DNA of 64,000 bases, taken from the NCBI GenBank assembly GCA_002245135.1, contig NGBS01001178.1:62001-126000 (forward strand). The letters run 5' to 3'. The translations under genes and the position numbers were made by a program. Source of the DNA: Proteromonas lacertae (lineage: Eukaryota; Sar; Bigyra; Opalinata; Proteromonadidae). The notes beneath the pieces were generated by a model. It saw only the letters and a program-made list of their open reading frames with translations, ran no database searches and was not told the DNA's origin. The stretch's first letter is position 1. Each line of letters opens with the position of its first letter. Positions 59,801-64,000 of the stretch are shown one piece after another.

Positions 59801-62800
59801 TTGATTATTATGATATTGAAACGATTAAAGATATACCAACTCAAAATAGAACTAACACTTTATATGTGTTATTATTTGGTGAATTAGAGAATGATTTGGT
59901 TGATGTAAATATACTACAATCAATCAGAGAAGCAATGAATTTTGATTATAATTATGTCTATTTAGATATTTCACCAATCAACTTACCAGATAAAAAATAT
60001 AATTATTTATTATATAATACATATCAAATGTCTTCATTCTATGAAGAACTGAAAGATATGGATCACTTATATCACTATTGATGATAAGTATATTTTAGAT
60101 ATAAAAGAATTTATAAATAATGCAAAAGGAAATTTAAAAGTAGATGATCCAATTAATTCTGTATTTTACATTGGTTATATTACAACTCAATTATTTCAAT
60201 CAGCTGTAGAAGCAACAGGAAATGGAACGGATGTATCAACAATGTTGGATTTAGGTAAATTAACAATTGATATTCCTACAGGAACTTTGAATTTGTTAGA
60301 AAATAATTACTATTCTTATTCTATGTTTATATCAAAATATTGTGATGAAGGTATTAATAGAATTATTTATAGTATTCATGAGTTTAATGTCCCAATGCCA
60401 TTGTACGATCCTACACTTACTACATTATATGATTGCAAAATAAATCCAACAAATCCAGTGGATATCTACAAAAAGAACTTTTAAAATATCAAAGAAAATC
60501 ATTGAATTTGTATATATATTAGATTTAACAAATATTAATCAAGTTGATTCATCTTTTCATATATTATCATCTATAACAATATCTACAAGAGAATATAACA
60601 GCAAACAAAATAATTATTATATTCAAATGACTAGTAAATCATATACATCCATTGAGGAATTAGTAGAAATATTAAATTCCTTAAATCAATTGATTATAAT
60701 GGTAAGTTCAAAACAAGCACTTCAATATTCTACTAAGATAGCAACAGAGTCTTTAATATTCTTTATTAATGATATGTCATCATGTCAAGAAATTACTTCG
60801 AATTCTATTCATATTGCGATGTTGGAAGATCATTATTCTATTCCTTCTTTAGCTTATGGTTCTTCGATTGGTATTGAGAATTATTACTTGATATTTACTG
60901 AAGCAAATGAATTGTATATTATTTGTGTTTTTTTTTTAATACTTTATTATAGTTCTAAATCAATATTGGATCATTTTGTTTATGAAGGAAAATCTTTCAA
61001 TTTTACACAGATTTCATATGCCAATTTTACACCATCATGTAATGATGAATATGATATAAAAAAGTTTAGAAATTTCATTAATGCAGTTATTAATTCACAA
61101 CAGAAATGTGCATGTATATATATATTATTATTATTTTAAAATAGTTTTATTCTTTATTCAAAGTGATTGTTTCAATAAACTATACATCATATTAACAAGT
61201 TACCCAAATGCACAAGAATATATTTCAATATTCTTATACTTTGAACAGTACAATATATTAGAGAATTATCGTTATACAAATTTCAAAATATATATTATTG
61301 GTGATTATATATCAGGTTTAATAACAGGTAGTAATTTCGAAGATGTGATAATATCCAATTCTAATAATTATCTAAGTGCAAATATTTATACATTCCACGC
61401 TTATATTTCAATTCCGTTGATAATGAATGGATTTGAATTAGCTCGAAATTATGCTGGTGGTGTAAATGCAATAACATCCAAAATATTAAGATATAGTCTG
61501 TATAATAGTCCAAATACATTCTCATTTGGTACTTATTCTATTAATAATACAAATACACTGTCTTTTGTATTATATATTGCTCAAGTTTCAAACTTTTTCT
61601 CATTGAATGCTGAGAGTGAAATGACACCTCAATTGTTAATGCATAATATGTTATCATATAATAGAGTTACTGAGATTAAATATTACACAGATTCATTACG
61701 AATTGCTTGCATAGTTTTAGATGTAATTGATATGATAATTATTGTTGCATTATGTGCAGGAATCTTTGTGAATTATAAATCTGTTTTGTTTAGTAAAAGT
61801 GGTTTGGAGTTTGATATGATAATTTTAGTTGGTTCATTTGTATTGATTTTATATAATACAATTTCATTTGGAAAATCTGTTTATGAGATTTTGAATTGTG
61901 TTGTTAAATATCCAATTGTGATGATATTAAATACTTTTTACATCGCTATTTATGGTAGTAAAATACTTAAAGGTTATCATTATTATTTGAATTTCACCAA
62001 CAAATTAGTATATATATATATTATTATTATTATTATTATTATTTATATTATATTAGAATGTAATTACAACAAAAAATATATTCTTTGCAATGGGAATATT
62101 TGCAATTCCGCAAATACTATTATCAGTTTTAAATATTATTATAAGTGTATCAGAATCAACAGAAGAGTTTAGTCCATCAGATTCTGATATTTTGCAGGAG
62201 ATTTATACTATAAAGTGTAGTCATGAAGATATATTTGTGTATATATAATTATATTAATTGTATCTATTTATTTCTAAATAGTGTTTTGCAATTAATTTTA
62301 CATGATTTAATAGTAATATTTTTGATATTAATCTCAATCAAAATTCTCAAAGTCCCAAGATTATTAAACGAACAAAAGAGAATATTAGCCTATTTGATTA
62401 TATATATAGTATATTTCGCTATTTTACCAACACTATCTTACTTTGGAGGTGATGCTGATTTGAACTTAATCGTTTGGGAGTTAGGAATGAATGTAATTAT
62501 TGTTATTGGACCATTATTGTTATTCATTCCAAAGTTTATTACAATTTATTTTGACAAAGATTTTGATGCTTATACTGGTACTCCATCTTCCTCATCTTCA
62601 ATATTGACATATTCAAAATCAAAAGGGTCAAAGAAGAAACAAACAACATCCAAAGTTTATCCAATCGAAGGAAGAACCAAAACACAACAAACAAAAACTC
62701 ATTATACACAATTGCACACAAAAACAAGTGGTGAAAATACTACAACAAATACTCGATTAACTCAAACTAGGACAAATCATAGACATAAGAGAAATCCATC

Positions 62801-63284
62801 GAATATGGTAGTTACATATATTGAAAAAGTGAGAATAGCACAAGATACAACACAACAACCATCCACTCTCTTAGAATCATTGAGTAATCAGAAGAATCCA
62901 AATTTCAATAATAATAATAATAATAATAATAATTACCAAAGTGAAAGTGTTATTGTAAATGCTCCACCAATTTCAAAGAAGAATAGTACTTATGCAATAA
63001 AACAACCTCTAGTAAACAACAATGCAATTAGACATAAAAGTTCTATTGAAGAATCACTTGAAAAGAGTGATAAGGTGGTGAATATGAATGGAGAAAGTAG
63101 TATGAATAACCAAGGAATGGTGAAATTAGGTGGATCTACCTCTGCTGGTGTTGCAAATAAACTGAATATGAATAATAATAATACTTCTAATACTGGTGAA
63201 GATTCTAATACTTTAGCTTCTCAATTACCAAGGAATAGGACTGATACATTTTTAGATGCATTCATACCTGATATAGATAGTTAA
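50810..63284 (+). CDS. Giant class C GPCR-like receptor with about nine ligand-binding modules
   Basis: A 12.5-kb gene with a signal peptide (MLVYIVFFLLLFISYALG), a huge extracellular part and a seven-helix membrane domain (about 61,700-62,570) followed by a Thr/Ser/Asn-rich tail of about 230 residues. The extracellular part is built of repeated Venus-flytrap-like (periplasmic-binding/ANF-receptor) modules. The first runs DDIYTIGLLSQRNYAIDQDI to THTFDGISIYISSNNIF. Equivalent module ends recur near 51.78, 52.98, 54.22, 55.52, 56.65, 57.87, 59.15, 60.27 and 61.49 kb, about 1.2 kb (390 residues) apart. Membrane helices include LRIACIVLDVIDMIIIVALC, MIILVGSFVLILYNTISFG and LAYLIIYIVYFAILPTLSYF. 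At least eight introns, most 20-50 nt, are needed. One-base frame breaks lie near 51.29, 51.37, 55.49, 56.52, 60.05 and 60.47 kb, so the model assumes these are errors or frameshifts; otherwise it would split into several genes. Confidence 0.75.
54684..54840 (+). repeat. TTTCTC hexanucleotide array inside a receptor intron
   Basis: About 26 tandem copies of TTTCTC, with one slip, between 54684 and 54840. They lie inside an intron of the giant receptor that runs from the GTATAT donor at 54674 to the acceptor at 54884, about 211 nt against the usual 20-45. The flanking exons join in frame (CNNY to IDAAFNPRN). The array would be a polypyrimidine tract in the transcript. Confidence 0.9.
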
Positions 63285-63445
63285 TTAATAATTTTATATT
63301 ATTATTGTTTTGAGAGTATTGAAATTGTGGTTTATTTTAATAATACAAAAAGAAACAATATTCTATAGAATAAAATTTCAATAAAAAACAATCATGAATA
63401 ATATGCTATTTAAAAAAAAACAAGTGGTCATTACTCATTTTTCTT

Positions 63446-64000
63446 CTAATTATTAGTTGCAACTAAAGAAGCAATCATTGAGTTTAATTCAGCCATTTGA
63501 ATTTGAATGTCTGATAATTTCTTTAAACAGTCATTTATAGTAGGACTGGAGCTTGTTGATGGACATTTTGGTACAGTACCAGTAATACTCGTTCTTCTTG
63601 ACTTTGAAGGGGAAGTAGGAGCTGATGTATCACCTGATTTTGATTGGTTAGATGAATTATCAGCAGAAAACCACCATTTGATGAATTTCTTCTTAGTAAC
63701 TCCATCCTTTGGATCAACATCCATCTCATGGAATGCTTTCCATGGCTTTAATTTCAGATCTTTACACAATTTCATTAAAGATTCAGAATCTAAGTTACCA
63801 GTCTTTTTAACATCGTAGCTATCAAAGACATGATTGACATATTCTTCTTCTTCACGTGAATGCTATCATAATAAACTAAGAAAAATGATACTTGAGTACT
63901 TTGACTAAACCACCACTCGGCAAAAGCAGTGAATGTGATGACATTATCTTCAACATCAATTTCCTAAATATTATGGTGTAAATAATACTTTTAAAGCCTT
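63446..64000 (-). CDS. EF-hand-like protein, partial at window end
   Basis: The 3' part of a gene that continues beyond 64000. It shows two repeats of a helix-loop-helix pattern ending in a Trp-Trp-Phe motif: EIDVEDNVITFTAFAEWWFS and EMDVDPKDGVTKKKFIKWWF, with EYVNHVFDSYDVKKTGNLDS between them. The loops have few acidic ligands, so they are degenerate EF-hands at best. A Ser/Thr-rich linker and an amphipathic helix (DCLKKLSDIQIQMAELNSMI) close the protein. A 29-nt intron (about 63864-63892) and another near 63966-63990 were inferred. The N-terminus is outside the window. Confidence 0.65.

Noticed and set aside
50810-63284. Reading the receptor locus as seven or more separate genes
   Set aside because: Only the first segment has a signal peptide and only the last has membrane helices; module spacing continues evenly across the breaks, so one gene is more likely, though not proven.
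1-64000. Non-standard genetic code with reassigned stops
   Set aside because: Conserved proteins end properly at TAA, TAG and TGA (PGK, Rpt1, BTB copy 3), and apparent internal stops lie in introns or after one-base frame breaks.
1-64000. tRNA, rRNA, CRISPR or transposon sequences
   Set aside because: I saw no tRNA-like stem and T-loop pattern, no rRNA cores, no spaced direct repeats and no transposase or reverse transcriptase motifs; AT dinucleotide runs are in introns.

Overview
The window is nuclear DNA of an AT-rich, intron-rich unicellular eukaryote that I cannot place in a named group. The genetic code looks standard: TAA, TAG and TGA all end genes. Genes are packed head to head or tail to tail, often 50-200 bp apart. 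Most genes are cut by very short spliceosomal introns, about 20-45 nt, usually GTATAT/GTATAA...TAG. A CCDC148-like protein suggests a cilium or centriole. Other genes are typical eukaryotic ones: Rpt1, NAC-beta, RTCB, a DHHC acyltransferase, a NEK kinase, a 3R-MYB protein, a TMEM260-like protein and a QTMAN-like glycosyltransferase. I see no organellar, bacterial or clear mobile DNA.

Layout. 0.1-4.5 kb: two unknown genes and a tandem CW zinc-finger protein. 4.9-9.6 kb: DHHC palmitoyltransferase and RtcB tRNA ligase (divergent, 55 bp apart), then a GOLD/coiled-coil/GYF-like protein. 10-15.5 kb: a possible tiny gene, G6PDH copy 1, a putative-Ig fragment and a frameshifted BTB-BACK-Ig-SPRY gene. 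15.7-18.9 kb: an ABCG transporter remnant and a Kelch protein. 19-22.8 kb: one reading frame encoding three complete phosphoglycerate kinases in a row and ending in a CaaX-like tail. 23-27.8 kb: a three-member family of unknown proteins around a QTMAN-like gene. 28-32.6 kb: TMEM260-like and NEK. 33-39.6 kb: two more BTB-BACK-Ig-SPRY copies around a MYB gene. 40.6-42.7 kb: inverted copies of the Ig fragment and G6PDH. 42.8-50.7 kb: an ELYS-like protein, Fe-SOD, Rpt1, CCDC148, an unknown gene and NAC-beta. 50.8-63.3 kb: a giant class C GPCR-like receptor with about nine extracellular ligand-binding modules spaced every ~1.2 kb, followed by seven membrane segments. 63.4-64 kb: a partial EF-hand-like gene.

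Three features dominate. First, 10.3-15.5 kb and 42.7-37.5 kb are an inverted segmental duplication with the same three-gene order. Second, the triple PGK (1,251-bp near-identical units) and the roughly nine-module receptor are both proteins enlarged by in-frame tandem duplication. Third, several otherwise well-conserved genes contain isolated one-base frame breaks, nearly all of the extra-base (+1) type and mostly next to short homopolymers. These may be residual assembly errors or real frameshifts, and they affect how the receptor, QTMAN, CCDC148 and CW-protein models should be read. Gene ends below come from hand splicing and reading-frame continuity, so exon edges are predictions.
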